NCBI GenBank assembly: GCA_043228905.1
Contig: JBHGNT010000009.1
Span: forward strand, 12,772,001 to 12,836,000
Source of the DNA: Azolla caroliniana
Taxonomy: Eukaryota; Polypodiophyta
Length of the DNA stretch: 64,000 nt
Reading direction: 5' to 3'
Position 1 is the first letter of the stretch. Every line of letters begins with the position of its first letter. Under the pieces are notes generated by a model. It was given only the letters and a program-made list of their open reading frames with translations. It was not told where the DNA came from and made no database searches. The position numbers and the translations under genes are program-made. Below, in pieces: positions 21,283 through 32,677 of the stretch.

Positions 21283-23445
21283 CTAAAAATCCCCTCGGTT
21301 GTCGCCGCCGAGGGTCTCGCGATTCCTCTCATGGTTCGGACGTACGGTCATGAATTGGACGGAACGCTGATCGTCCTGGCTCTTGACGCGCGCATACGCC
21401 GAACTGTTGTCCAACACCTTCGTCTCCATGCGTGCTGCCATAATGTATGGTTCGCCAAGAATCACCGGGTGCGAGGATGTTTCCTGCACGAAGAAATGTT
21501 GATCTATCTCGACGTCACCAACCTTTACGCATATATTCGGGCACGCACCATGTAGCTCCTTCGTAGCGCGCGTCACCATGTGTATCTTCCACCCATGCTT
21601 GGTGTTGATCGGCCATTTACCCCTCTTGTCGAAATCCATGGACATAAGGTTGATTTCAGATCCATGGTCTACCAAGGCCACCACCGGTTCCGGAACGTCG
21701 CCGATTTGCACAGGGGTTTCCGTAGTTGCCCTGGCCCAATGCTGCTTCACGTAGGGGATTTCCGCCAACTCGTATTCTAGGGCCACGTCTTCTAAGTGCG
21801 TAGCCCGCACCTCCACCGGCTTCTCCGGTTCTGGCTCTGTCGAGAGCCTCTTCCGCTTCACCAAGTCTACCATGGAGTCGTGGAACTCCCTCTTGGCGAT
21901 TCCCAACACCTCCCGCAACGACAACTCCACTTTACTGTCAAGGATACGTTCCTCCAGGACCTTTCGCAGGTCTGTGGCCCTTTCGATTTTGGTGCTCAAC
22001 CGAAACCCCGCCTGCTTCTTTCCGTCCGGCGCGCTTGGGTTGCCGGCACCGGTCGATTTCGATCCGAACCGGGTCTCATACCTCTGCGGGGGACCGACCC
22101 CTCTGGCCTTTCCTGCCCGTGTTTCCTCCACCAGAACCTCGTAGTTCTGGCAAGCGGCTTCTACGAAGCCCGTTTTCTCTTCGACCGGATCGTCCCAACC
22201 AGTGACCTCCTGGACCCTCTGCGCCGCGCGGTCCGCCTCTTCCTTCTTCAGCCGAATTCCGGAGAGGCCTTCTAGCACGAGCGGCCAGAATCCAGAGTCC
22301 TTCGCCTTCCGGGGCTCATCACCCCCGACCTGAATTCCCGTCGACACTGAGTAGTTAACGGCTTCAACATGCCGTGCCGCGGCCTCTTCCATCAACCTCT
22401 TCATTCCGCCGCGCCCCGTATTTAGTTCTAGGGCTCTCCAGGTCTCGCTCGCATGCACTCGCCCGTTCCAGAGGTACACCACGTTGGTCCTGAGTGTGTC
22501 GGCAAAATTAGCGCAATCCTTCCAAATGGGACCGATCGCGTCACACCATATGCACCGCTGCCCAGCCGGTGGCCTTCGGTCGCAAGGTTGTTCGCCGCTG
22601 TATCTCCGGGCCTGTGTGATCTGCAGGTCGCGTACCATCTGTGTCAGCTCCTCTAGAGCCACTCCTCCGAATGGGCCTCTGACCACGTCCTTCGATGCCG
22701 ACCCCGACTCTAGCCATATTCGGGTCTCTTCCTTCCTACCGGCCGGCACCGATACCGACTCCTCGAGCCTCTTCCCTGGGACCGACCCTGACCCCGACGA
22801 GCTTCCGTTGCTCCAATCGTGCCGTTTGTCGAAACGGCTGTAGACCCGTTTTACCACAGCCTAGTTTGCCGTGAGCCCTTCGTCCGTTTCCAATAGGGGA
22901 CCCACCTTTTCCCTGTCGAGCGCGTCCGCCGACTTAACAAATAGTAGTACTCGACTCGTTTCGAGCACCGTCCGGTCTAACGTCGACAGCCGCGCGAACC
23001 GTCTTTCGAACTCCTAGAGGAGCACCGACGTGTTCCTCCCTTTTCCGGGGTTTTCCACCCACGCCATGAAGTCCCGCCTCAACAGCCGAAGCGAGTCGTC
23101 AAACCCGAACTTCTCGAAGAGCTGCAGCTCGAACTCCTCCCAAGTCTGGCATCCGGCCAGCACCTCGAGCACCTCTGCGTGGATGCCCGGCGTCACCACC
23201 CGAGGGAATTCGGACAGCCGCCGGTCCACCGGGATATCCCTCATGATCATTTCGGTCCGGTAAGCCTCCAAATAACTTGTGGCGTCTTTCCCTCTGAACC
23301 GGCCTATAGAGCCGACGATTGATTCAATGGCTCTGTCGAGGGTACCCGTCCCCTCACGAGCGCTTACCAGCCGGTCGACGGCTACCGCCATTGCCTCTGC
23401 TAGCTCCGATCCCCTCATCTTTCGACTCCCTTGCCGCCCATTCAC
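21283..23445 (-). pseudogene. G2A gag and protease
   Basis: Starts MNGRQGSRKMRG, right after the primer-site region. Residues 1-144 are a helical capsid-like domain (TWEEFELQLFEKFG), TAG at 23011-23013, then more capsid, TAG at 22858-22860, a zinc knuckle and the protease. The knuckle reads CIWCDAIGPIWKDC: the His of CCHC is Pro here, while G2B keeps it (CMWCDEVGHIRKDC). The protease motif is VDHGSEINLMS, Asp-His-Gly and not Asp-Ser/Thr-Gly; both copies share it. The frame ends at TAG 21285-21283, in a TTTTTAG context also kept in G2B. Confidence 0.86.
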
Positions 23446-23462
23446 GTCTGGTTCACCAAATA

Positions 23463-23522
23463 TGTCGCGTTGTTACGCACCTACGTGTAGAAGGGTAGGA
23501 CCACGGGGGTCTTGGACCGAGG

Positions 23523-23563
<41 letters not shown>

Positions 23564-24150
23564 CACAGACACGCAGAAGCGAGAAGGAGAGATATAGAAC
23601 GGAACACTTGATTACAATAACAAGAGATTACAAACTCCGACGGTTACAACCGGCAAGGCGGCGATGGACCCGACACGGGGACCCTACTGACACACACAGA
23701 CGGAACACACTGGACCCAGAGAAACGCAGAAGGAAAAGCCTCTGCCAGTAGTGCACGGGCTACCCACGAAGCAGAGGCGTCGAACTCCCCCCCCCCCCCC
23801 CCCCCCGGGACCCACAGAGAATGACGGTCGGAGGAGGAGAGAGAGTTTGGCTCTCGGTCCTGCAGCACTTCATCCTCCTTAACGCGCGATATTTTCTCTT
23901 CCTTCTCTCCTCTCCTTAAATAGTTCCCAAAAAGGGGTGCCCCTTTCCCTAGTCAAATCGCTTTATTCCCTGTCCCTTCTGACAGAGATACGCACAATCC
24001 CTCCTAATAAATGTGCACTACTTAGTATTTACATAAGTTGATCCATTTATGAATCAATATCAAAATATCAATTCATGCTTCCATCCGTGTAAGAGCCTGT
24101 TCATGCGCCTTTTTGCCCGAATCCGCCTATGGTCGGTTTTCTTCACGACA
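23463..24150 (-). repeat. G2A 5' LTR
   Basis: 688 bases, with a long (GA)n tract (about 23526-23562) and a C20 run (23787-23806; only C10 in the other LTR). On the minus strand it is followed by TATTTGGTGAACCAGACG, where the primer site must lie. Confidence 0.92.
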
Positions 24151-25378
24151 ACGGCATGACCGTATACTCGAAGTGCCCATATCTGGTGTGAAACGCGGTC
24201 TTCCATTCATCTCCTGGTCGGATCCATACGAGGTTATAGGCTCCCCCATAAGTCGATCTTCGTGAAGAACCTTGCACCATTGATCTGTTTAAAAGACTTG
24301 AGATAAGGGGAAGTGCATACCTATTTCTGATTGTAACTTATTCAAGCCACGATAATCTACAACAAGACGAAGTGATCCATCCTTTTTCTTGACGAAGAAA
24401 ATGGGTGCGCCGGCTGGAGATTTTGAATGCCGAATGAAACCATTTTCCAAATTCTCCTCTATATAGACTCAAAGGACTTCCAGTTCGGTTGGTGACAAAT
24501 TGTAGATCGGTCCCCATGTCCTTTCCCGGTTGTAAATCGATGGGGCAATCATATGGTCGATGGTGAGGAAGCGTATTGGCTTGTACTTTATCGAACACAT
24601 CGGCATAATGACGATACTTCTCTAGAAGTTGAACGGTGAACTCCTCTTTAGTGGTGTTGGAGGGTTTTACTGATATTGCGAAGAGAAACATTTCCTCCTT
24701 GCGTCATTCCTCACGCAACTAATGTAGCGAAATGGCTGCAATCTTCTGAGTAGATCCTCGGGTTTATCGACACCAAATTTCTCTTGTTCTCCAATCTATG
24801 TCTGGGTTATGTAACTCGAACCATGGTAATCCCAAAACAATGGGATGTTCTGGGATACTAATTATATTAAATGATACTTCACACGCTAAGTTATCTAGGA
24901 CAATATTAACGGGCTCTGACTCTTCTATGATATTTCCGGAAGCAATGGGATGACCATCAATGACTACTACAGAGGCTGGACAAGGGAGTTTTTTGAGAGA
25001 TATCTGATGAGCTTGGGCAAAATTCCTAACCATGAAGCAAGAATTATCTACGAACACATTGCTAACTTTCTTAGAGGGAATGGAACCACTAATGGGTTGC
25101 ACAGATCTAGGGTTGTCCAACCAAACGACTCCTATTTTGGCTGAACTTAGTCGTTTAACTCTTCTTCTAACTGACTAAGGACATCAAATTTGTTCACTAG
25201 ATCTGGGCTATTAGTACTATTAGTACTATCCGATATTCCTACTAAAATAGACTCGGGTTTAGTACAATTAGAACTAGAAACTATTTGGTTTACCTGTCTT
25301 CTTGGTCTATGGGGACAATTTACTGCAATATGCCCTGGTCCACCGCAATAAAAACAGAGATGTCGTAGAAGGACCGTC
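24151..25378 (-). pseudogene. G3 gypsy gag end, protease and reverse transcriptase N-half (broken)
   Basis: Continuation of the element at 9834-11576, displaced by G2A. Order on the minus strand: zinc knuckle CFYCGGPGHIAVNC (about 25370-25325), a linker rich in Ser/Asn/Thr, protease region 25120-24764 with VFVDNSCF where the D-S/T-G triad is expected, then reverse transcriptase from FTVQLLEKYRHYADVFDK to [19 protein letters not shown] at 24170. Stops and frameshifts occur throughout. The 5' end is cut near 25378 by copia scrap C5. Confidence 0.8.
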
Positions 25379-25965
25379 CCACCAAGGAGATTCGGACGAA
25401 ATTGAAGGCCAACAAAGTTTTATCAATCGGATCTCGACTACATCCATTACACTAATGCAGGCGAACCCAGCACATATGAAGAAGCTATGGCCGCACCGGA
25501 CACTGATGGATGGCTACAAGCCATGAAATCCGAAATGAACTCAATTCATCGGAATCAGACATGGGAGCTGGTCGAACTACTGGCTGGAAGAAAGCCACCA
25601 CCTTGCAAATGGGTTTTCTGATACAAATATGTATCTGACTCAAAGAAACCAAAGTACAAAGCTTGGCTTGTCGCGAAAGGGTTCAAACAAGAACATGGGG
25701 TCGACTACAACAAGATATTCTCACCAGAAGTCACAATGACCACGCTCAGACTCATACTAGGACTTGTGGCGACAGAAGACCTAGACCTAGAGTAGCTAGA
25801 TGTAAATACGACATTCCTACACGGAGATATGGAAGAAGACATTTACATGTCTCAACCAGTAGGCTTCACAACAACGGGGGAGGAAAGTCACCTCGTATGC
25901 CGCCTGAAGAAATATCTCTATGGCTTGAAACAAGCGTCGAGAATGTGGTACCAGAAGTTCGACTC
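25370..25965 (+). pseudogene. C5: copia reverse transcriptase fragment
   Basis: About 600 bases of copia pol. It reads EPSTYEEAMAAPDTDGWLQA, WELVELLAGRKPPPCKWVF, LVAKGFKQEHGVDYNKIFSP and VCRLKKYLYGLKQASRMWYQKF in one main frame with a TGA near 25619 and a TAG near 25794, both consistent with C-to-T changes in CGA and CAG. It lacks the YVDD box, RNase H and LTRs. It joins G3 sequence on the left and G2B integrase on the right with no LTR at either edge, so it marks a deletion junction and not a clean insertion. The left boundary is approximate. Confidence 0.78.
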
Positions 25966-27542
25966 CTAGCTGGTCGAACAGCTCCTCGGCCTCTTCGGCG
26001 TCCAACTCCCCGCGATCAGCCACGATCTTCCCGACGCACCCGTACCGGCATATCACGTCCTCAATCAGGAACCGACATACGGCCGAGGTCGTTTTGTTCT
26101 GAAGGGCCCAGCCTTCTACCTGGTTCATCAGATCTTCCCGAGCCAGGACCAGATACCGCATCTATCCTACTCCCATCGGCATCGTCACCAGGTCTACCAT
26201 CCATTTGAAGTGGATGGTCGGAGGGTACGTAGGGTGAAGCTCGTCCCGATGTCGGACTACGGAGTGCATCTGACAGCTCTCGCAAGTCGTCACGAACCGA
26301 TGCACATCCCGGTACAGTCCCGGCCACCAGTACTTCCCCTTTATCTTCTCGAACGTGGCCCACGTTCCACGGTGTCCAGCCCAAGGGTTGTCGTGGTAGG
26401 CCGTCAACAGCTCCTCCTGTTCTTCCTTCATCGCCACCACCCGGAGCGGGACGCCGTTCCTCTTCTTCGGGTGCTTCCATAAGTATCCGTCCCGGAGAAA
26501 GAATCGGTAAGCTTTCTTCTGGATCCGGTTGGCCTCGTCCTTCGTCCATGACGCATCCGGCGTCATTGTCCTCAAAAATCCACCGATCTGTAGCCACTCG
26601 CCGTCGTACTTGCTCTCGTCGAAGCCGTTAAGTGCCGGAGTGCTCGCCCCGTCGGTCGTCACGTACGCCGCCTCGAAGAAGTCCACGCCGACTTCTTCGT
26701 CCTCCGAAACCATGCCGCCCTCGTCATCAAACCTCGCCCTCGAAAGCATGTCGGCCATGGCGTTGTCTTTTCCGGAAATGTGTCGTATTTCCGGGTCCAG
26801 GGACTTGATGTACGCTATCCACCTAAGCATCGCCAGGTCCGGTGTCGCGCATCCGGAAACCATGCCGAGAATCGGCAGGCAATCCATCTCGATAACCACT
26901 TCTGTCCCGATCAGGTAGTCTTTGTCAGCCTTTACTACCGAAACGATACCCCAGAGTTCGCGTTTAACCTGGGCGTACCCTCGCTGTCGTTCACTAAGGA
27001 CCTTCGCGCCGAATCGGATCGGGAACCGAATGCCGTTCTTGTCCTCTTGGTTGACGACCCATCCGATCCTGGTCGGACTCGTATCCACTGTTATGTATAC
27101 CGGGGTACCCTTCCCGTAGACAGCCTTCCGGAGCGCCGGTGCTGCCGCAAGAGCTTCCTTCAGCTTCCGGACCGACTCCGTGTGCTCGTCTTGCCACTCG
27201 AATTTTCGCCCTTTCTTCAGCAACCCGTATAGCGGCTCCAAAACGTGGGCGTAATGCGGGATCCATATGTGGTAGAATGCGCATGCCCCCAGGAACCTCC
27301 GAACTTCCGTAACCGAGCTACAGTCGATCTTCATCGCGGAGATGGCTTCTACCTTTGCCGGAGACGGCTTCCGGCCATATGGTCCACATAGGTGTCCGAC
27401 CACCAGGATTTCCGATTGCCCGAAGGCCGATTTCTCCCCGGAGAAGGTGAGCCTTGCATCCTCTAGCCTTTGTAGCACCTTCTCGCAGTCGTCGATGTGT
27501 GTTGCTACAAATCGCCGGCATCCGTCCGGTCCGAGTGTTGCG
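25966..27542 (-). pseudogene. G2B reverse transcriptase end, RNase H and integrase start
   Basis: Nearly all in one frame (27478-26162): reverse transcriptase thumb (FSGEKSAFGQSEILVVGHLC), connection, RNase H (ITVDTSPTRIGWVVNQED through DMLSRARFDDEGG), an acidic linker and the integrase zinc finger, ending at CESCQMHSVVRHRDE. The integrase DDE core begins in another frame (RYGCVGKIVADRG, about 26050) and stops at the C5 junction. This stretch is better preserved than the same region of G2A. Confidence 0.87.
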
Positions 27543-28166
27543 TGTTGGGAGACAGGTCCCTCCGGATGGGAAGGGAGAAGAACAGTGCCGACGAATCGGT
27601 ATGAACCGGATAGGGAGTACCCGACTGCGGAGAGCCGGATGGTGTAGGCCCGGTATGAACCGGATGGGGAGTACCCGACTGCGGAGAACCGGATGGTGCA
27701 GGCCCGGTATGAACCGGAGGCTGCCCATCGAGGCTACATTTGTAATAGCCGAAAAGTCATATTAGTATAAATATGACTTAGGGAAAACCTTTTTTTGTGT
27801 GTGGTTGTTTTTGTTGTTGTAATTCTTCCTTGTTGGTGCAAGAAGAATAGAGAGCGCGTAACTGTACAGAGAGAGAGAGAGAGAGAGAGATGAGGTCGTT
27901 GCCTCTGTTGTAACCGCCACCTTTGGCGAAGATCTGTGAGCACGAGGTCGTTGCCTCAGTGAACTCACTGTTGTATATTTCTACATAGTGACAGTTTGCA
28001 GCCTGTGGGTTGCCGTGGTTTTTCCCCTATTTTGGGGCTTTCCACGTAAACCTCCTGTGTACCATTTCTCCCCTTTGTGTCGCGTTTCATTACCTGTTTT
28101 TCTGTGTATGAAAAGAATCTCGGTTGTGGCCGAGCGTCGGACATAAGGAACGTCGAATTTTCAACA
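27543..28166 (+). repeat. S1: solo LTR of the C1 copia family
   Basis: 624 bases, TGTTGGGAGACAGG to TTCAACA, with the same TATA box (27766-27773), 54-base tandem units and (GA)n tract as the C1 LTRs. Perfect 5-base target duplication ttgcg (27538-27542 and 28167-28171). The internal region has been lost, which is the product of LTR-LTR recombination. It interrupts G2B reverse transcriptase. Confidence 0.96.
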
Positions 28167-29351
28167 TTGCGTCCCTCTCTTCTACCGGGCACCCCTTGAT
28201 CGGAATGTCGTCTAGAAATGGCATGGTGATGTCCAGGATGCAATCCCTCAGTACCTTGTTCATTGCATTCACCATGTGGGCCACCGAGTTGGTCCCTCCT
28301 TGTGGCAGGGTACACATTCACACTAGGCCGAGGGGAGTTCGCATCGTCGTAATGTCTCTGCTCTCCACAGCTAGCTGGAACTGGTCGTACCCCGAGTATA
28401 GATCACCGACCGAGTAAATCGACCTTCCGGCGAAGGCCTCCGCGAACTCGTCTATGGTCGGTCCGATTCCTGCGTTCCGAATGGTCACTCTGTTGACCGG
28501 CTGCAGGTCCTGAATGAAGCGCAATGTTCCGTTTTTCTTTGGTACGGTAAACCATCGGTTCGAGTATGGCGCGCTCGACGGTTCGAGAATACCCATATCT
28601 ACTTTCTGCCTCAATAGCTCCATCAACTCTGGGATGTGAGCTCTTGGTACCGGAATCGGCTTGAGATTCCACGGCACATGCGGTACCGTGAATATCACCA
28701 TCGGCTCCACGATTGTCGGGTCTATGCACCCGATCTCTTCCGGCGAGAATGCGAAGGCTTTCCCGTGCCTTCCGAGCATTCTCCGAAACCGGTCTTCCTC
28801 CGCCGGCAGTAGGAACCCGCCGCCACCGATTTTGAGCTCCCGGAGCGTCCCGTCGGTGAAGGTGTGTCCTATGCAGGCCGGATCTCGTAAACTGGGATCC
28901 GATGCAACCCCTCTGATTCGGGACTCGCTGCCCTCCGGTAAGGGTGCCGCGACTGGCCTTACCTTCCGGTCCACAGTCTTGTACTTCATGCTAACCCGGG
29001 CTGTCCGATCCGACCGGAGCCCCTGACTGAAGTCCGCGATGACTCTGTACATCTCTTCGGAACATACCGGTATCGTCCGGTCTTCGTTAAGGTCTTCTCC
29101 GGCTACCTTCCTCAGCATCCCCAAGGTGTCGTCGAAGGAGACCGCCTCCACGGCCCCGCTGATTCCCTCGTCCGGGCCGAGAACTCCGCACGCTCGAAGT
29201 CGCTCCTCCGCCCTTGCCCTTTCTCGGCCAACGATGCCGGCTATCATACACCCTCCGTGGTTGGAGAAGCAAAACTTCCTACCTATCGTACAGTCGTGGG
29301 GTCTTTTCCGAGTGTCCGGGCTGTCTCGGCCCCACGCCTTGGCAGCCCCCT
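28167..29351 (-). pseudogene. G2B reverse transcriptase N-half
   Basis: Open in the -1 frame from the TTTTTAG site (29352) through GRERARAEERLRACGVLGPD to the finger and palm (WFTVPKKNGTLRFIQDLQPVN, SVGDLYSGYDQFQLAVE). TGA at about 28317 breaks it before CTLPQGGTNS. The catalytic box TMPFLDDIPIKG is at about 28220-28185. The frame ends where S1 is inserted. Confidence 0.87.
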
Positions 29352-31449
29352 CTAAAAATCCTCCCGGTTCTCGCCACCGAGGGATTTGCGGTTTCTCTCG
29401 TGGTTCGGCCGCACCATCAGAAATTGGACCGAATGGCGCCCGTCCTGGCTTTTGACCCTCGCGTAGGCCGACCCGTTGTCCAGCACTTTGGTCTCCATCC
29501 GCGCCGCCGTGATGTATGGTTCACCTAATATGACCGGGTGCGAGGACGTCTCCTGTACGAAGAATTGCTGGTCAATCTCGACGTCGCCGATCTTGACTCG
29601 CACGTTCGGGCAGGCCCCATGCAGTTCCTCGGTGGCGCGCGTCGCCGCCCGTATCTTCCACCCGTGCTTGGTGTTGATCGGCCACTTCCCCTTCTTATAG
29701 AAGTCCATGGACATTAGGTTTATTTCCGAACCGTGGTCCACCAACGCCACCACCGGTTCCTGAACATCTCCGATCTTTACCGGGGTCTCCGTGGTCGCTC
29801 GGGCCCAGTGTGGCCTCGAATAGTGGCTCTCCGCCCACTCATCTGCCAGCGCCGAGTCGTCGATGTGCATCGTCCGCACCTCTACTGGTCTTTCCGGTTC
29901 CGTCTCCGTCGACAGCCTCTTCCGTTTCACCAAGTCTACAATGGAGTCGTGGAACTCCTTCTTGGCGATCCCTAGCACCTCCCGCAATGACAACTCCACT
30001 TTGCTGTCGAGGATCTGTTCTTCTAGGACCTTTCGTAGGTCCGTAGTCCTTTCTATTTCCGTCCCCAATCGGTATCCGCCCTTCCTGGGGTTATCTTGCG
30101 AGCCGGACCCATCGGCATCGTTCCGTCGCTGCCCGAATCGGGTCTCGTATCGTTGTGAGGGCCCGGCCGCTCCGGCTTTCCCCACTCGCTTGTCTTCTAC
30201 CAGAGCCTCGTAGTTCCGGCAGGCGGCTTCTACGAAGCCCGTCTTCTCCTCGACCGGATCGCTCCACCCGTTTATTTCCCAGACCCGTCTCTCAGCGCGG
30301 TCCGTTTCATCTTCCCTTAGCCGTGCGCCGGCAAGACCTTCCAACATTGCCGCCCAGAATCCGTCTTTGCCCTCCTTTCGGGCCTCGTTGCCCCTGACCC
30401 GAATGCCGGCCGACGCCGAGTAGTGGATGGCCTCCACGTGTCGGGCCGCTGCCTCTTCCATTAGTCTCTTCATCCCTCCTCGCCCGTCGTTTTGGTTCAG
30501 GGCCCTCCTGGTGTCGCCGGCCTGCACCCGGCCTTCCCACAGGTACATCACCCGGTTCCTCAACGCTTCTGCGAAATCACCGCAGTCCTTCCGGATGTGG
30601 CCGACCTCGTCGCACCACATGCACCTGTTCCCTGCTGTCGGCCGTCTGTCACGAGCCGGTTCGCCGCCTTCCCTTCGAGTCTAGGCGATCTGGAGATCCT
30701 TTATCGCCCGCGTCAACTCCTCCAGCGCTTCTCCTCCGGACGAGGGTTTCGAGCCATTCCCGGGTTTCTTCCCTTCGCACTTGCGGTGCCGGTTCAAGCC
30801 TCCTTGCTGTGACAGAGCCCGCACCGGCCGCCCCGTTGTCAGCCCATTCTCGCCGTTTGTCGAAATGGCCACAGACTCTCTTAACCGCAGCCCAGTCGGT
30901 TGTCAGCCCGTCCTCGGTTTCCAGCAAGGAGCCGACTTGGTCCCGGTCCCTCTCGTCCACCGACTTGACGAACAGTAGGACCCGGCTCGTATCCAGAACG
31001 GTTCGGTCAAGCGCCGAAAGGCGCGCAAAGCGTTCTTCGAACTCCCGGAGGAGTGCCGTCGCGTTTCTTCCCTTGCCGGGGAACTCCATCCATTCCATGA
31101 AGTCCCGTTTCGAAAGCCGGAGCGCGTCGTCCAGCCCGTATTTTTCTAGGAGTCGGCCTTCGAACTCCTCCCAGGTACGGCTCTCCGCACGCTCCTCGAG
31201 CACCTCTGCATGGATGCTCGGCATCGCCACTCGAGGGAACCCGGCAAGATGCCTCTCTTCCGAAATGTCCCGCATCAGCATTTCTGCCCCGTAGGACGCC
31301 AAATACTTCGTGGCATCCTTTCCGCTGAACCGGCCAATCGTACCGACGACCGCCTCAATGGCTCTGTCGAGGGCGCCGGTGCCCTCCCGTGGACTCAATA
31401 TCCGATCCACGGCCGAAGCTATGGCCTCTGCAAGATCCAACCCTTTCAT
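29352..31449 (-). pseudogene. G2B gag and protease
   Basis: Starts MKGLDLAEAIASAVDR. The capsid-like domain (SRTWEEFEGRLLEKYGLDD) is open to about 30780; a one-base frameshift follows, then TAG at 30681-30683 where G2A has CAG. From 30620 a 422-residue open stretch holds the zinc knuckle CMWCDEVGHIRKDC, a charged linker and the protease (VALVDHGSEINLMSMDF), ending at TAG 29354-29352 inside TTTTTAG. The protease triad is DHG, as in G2A. Confidence 0.87.
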
Positions 31450-31493
31450 CTTCTACTCTTCTGCCGCCTCCTTCACGTCGGGTTCACCAAAGA

Positions 31494-32133
31494 TGTCGAG
31501 CTATTCCTCGCGGATGCGTGGAATGAGGCGAAACCTCGGGGGTCCTGTACCAAAGAGCAAGAGAGGAAGGAGAAGAGACCCTCTACATGCGAGCGTAGAT
31601 CCACAGGGACACGGCCCTTCGACGCAAAGACGCAAGTGGGACAGCGACACAGAAAGACACGAATGTATGTATGTATTAACAAAGACAAACAACAAGAACA
31701 CGAAGACAACAAAACACGAAGTCGGTTACAACCGAACAGGCCGGCGAACAGATGCCGATACCTGCTCGTAACCGCACAGAGAGGAAGGAGTAGGTTGGAG
31801 GTGCTGCCGAAGCACTCGGGCATTCCTCAGAGCAGCGCGAGCCTCCCGAAACCTGCACAGAAGGAAGCTATGGCGTTTGCAAACCAGAGAGAGAGAGAGA
31901 GAAGCCTTCGCACGCAAACCGACAGCACTTCGTCCTCGACTGTCCACGATCCCTTCGCCCCTCCTCGTCTCCCTCCTTTTATAGGCAAGGAAGGAGCCGT
32001 TTCCCCCCTTTACTTCCTACCTACCTAACCTACCTAGGATCTCCTATGTACAACATAAGGCGCACGTGCATGAAGAGTCGGTTCCCACGCTCCGGTGCAC
32101 TGATTCCGCTTGTGGACGGTTTTCTTCACGACA
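31494..32133 (-). repeat. G2B 5' LTR
   Basis: 640 bases, TGTCGAG to CGACA, adjoining TGGTGAACCCGACGTG on the internal side (likely primer-site region). The outer flank begins ACGTG. Confidence 0.88.
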
Positions 32134-32511
32134 ACGTGGATAAGTGTGAGAGTTAAACGAGAGTGTAAAGAAGGGGAGGATTACTTTTAATCCTCGAGAT
32201 TGAGACAACCCATTGGGCCAAGTGTGAACATGGCCGGGGGCCTTGGGTATCGCTATAAATAAGAGGCATAGCTACCCTCCTTTCATCATCTTGTTGACTA
32301 CGTCGAGACTCTTTCTTGTGGTGGGTCAACTCTTGTAGCGAGCACGCCAACACTAGGTACGACTGCACGCTATGGCGGTGGTATGGGATGCTGATCGAGG
32401 CTCGAGTCCGTATCGATCCCTCCGCTCAGGGGTGGTCGGGTGGATCGGCACCCTTCTTTCTCTCTCTCCTTATCTCATGCTTACATTAGTCTATGTCTCT
32501 AATACAGAGAC
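32134..32511. other. Unassigned segment with a TATA-like box
   Basis: No coding frame of note. TATAAATA at 32254-32261 on the plus strand, followed by pyrimidine-rich sequence, resembles the promoter part of an LTR, but I find no second copy in the window. It may be the LTR or leader of an element otherwise lost. Confidence 0.35.
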
Positions 32512-32663
32512 TCTCCTTCAACGGACAAGGAGAGAGAGCTTTATGGAAAGATGCCGTACGCATCGGTCGTAGGAAGTATCATGTATGCAATGGTGGTGAC
32601 GCGATCCAATGGAAGCATTGGGAGGCCGTCAAGCACATCTTTTAGGGGGGTGGGGTGGTTTGT
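32512..32663 (+). pseudogene. C4 copia pol remnant, left of C3
   Basis: Encodes a copia reverse transcriptase/RNase H junction: DKERESF, then MPYASVVGSIMYAMVVTR, then after an internal deletion KHWEAVKHIF read in another frame, followed directly by a G-rich purine tract. The last 76 bases (32588-32663) are repeated as 47076-47146 on the other side of C3. Confidence 0.7.
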
Positions 32664-32677
32664 TGTGAAAGTTAGCA

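Larger units (their letters stand above)
11577..24150 (-). mobile_element. G2A: full-length Ty3/gypsy retrotransposon with nested copia C2
   Basis: LTRs at 11577-12259 (3') and 23463-24150 (5') begin TGTCG and end GACA. The flanks acgg on both sides are a 4-base target duplication: the host G3 frame (MPFGLTN) rejoins across it. Internal order on the minus strand is gag, protease, reverse transcriptase, RNase H, integrase. C2 (14186-19664) splits it between reverse transcriptase and RNase H. Related copies: G2B (25966-32133) and fragment G2C (32678-33473). Confidence 0.92.
25966..32133 (-). mobile_element. G2B: Ty3/gypsy copy lacking its 3' end, with a solo LTR inserted
   Basis: 5' LTR at 31494-32133, gag-protease 29352-31449, reverse transcriptase from 29351, interrupted at 28166/27543 by solo LTR S1, then RNase H and integrase to 25966, where C5 cuts it off. 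The integrase core and the 3' LTR are missing. Its LTR (TGTCGAG start) belongs to a different subfamily from G2A's (TGTCGCG start), although the proteins are clearly homologous. Confidence 0.9.

Noticed and set aside
32372-32572. 66-codon plus frame next to the C4 remnant
   Set aside because: Only its last codons overlap copia pol, in the wrong frame; nothing else supports it.
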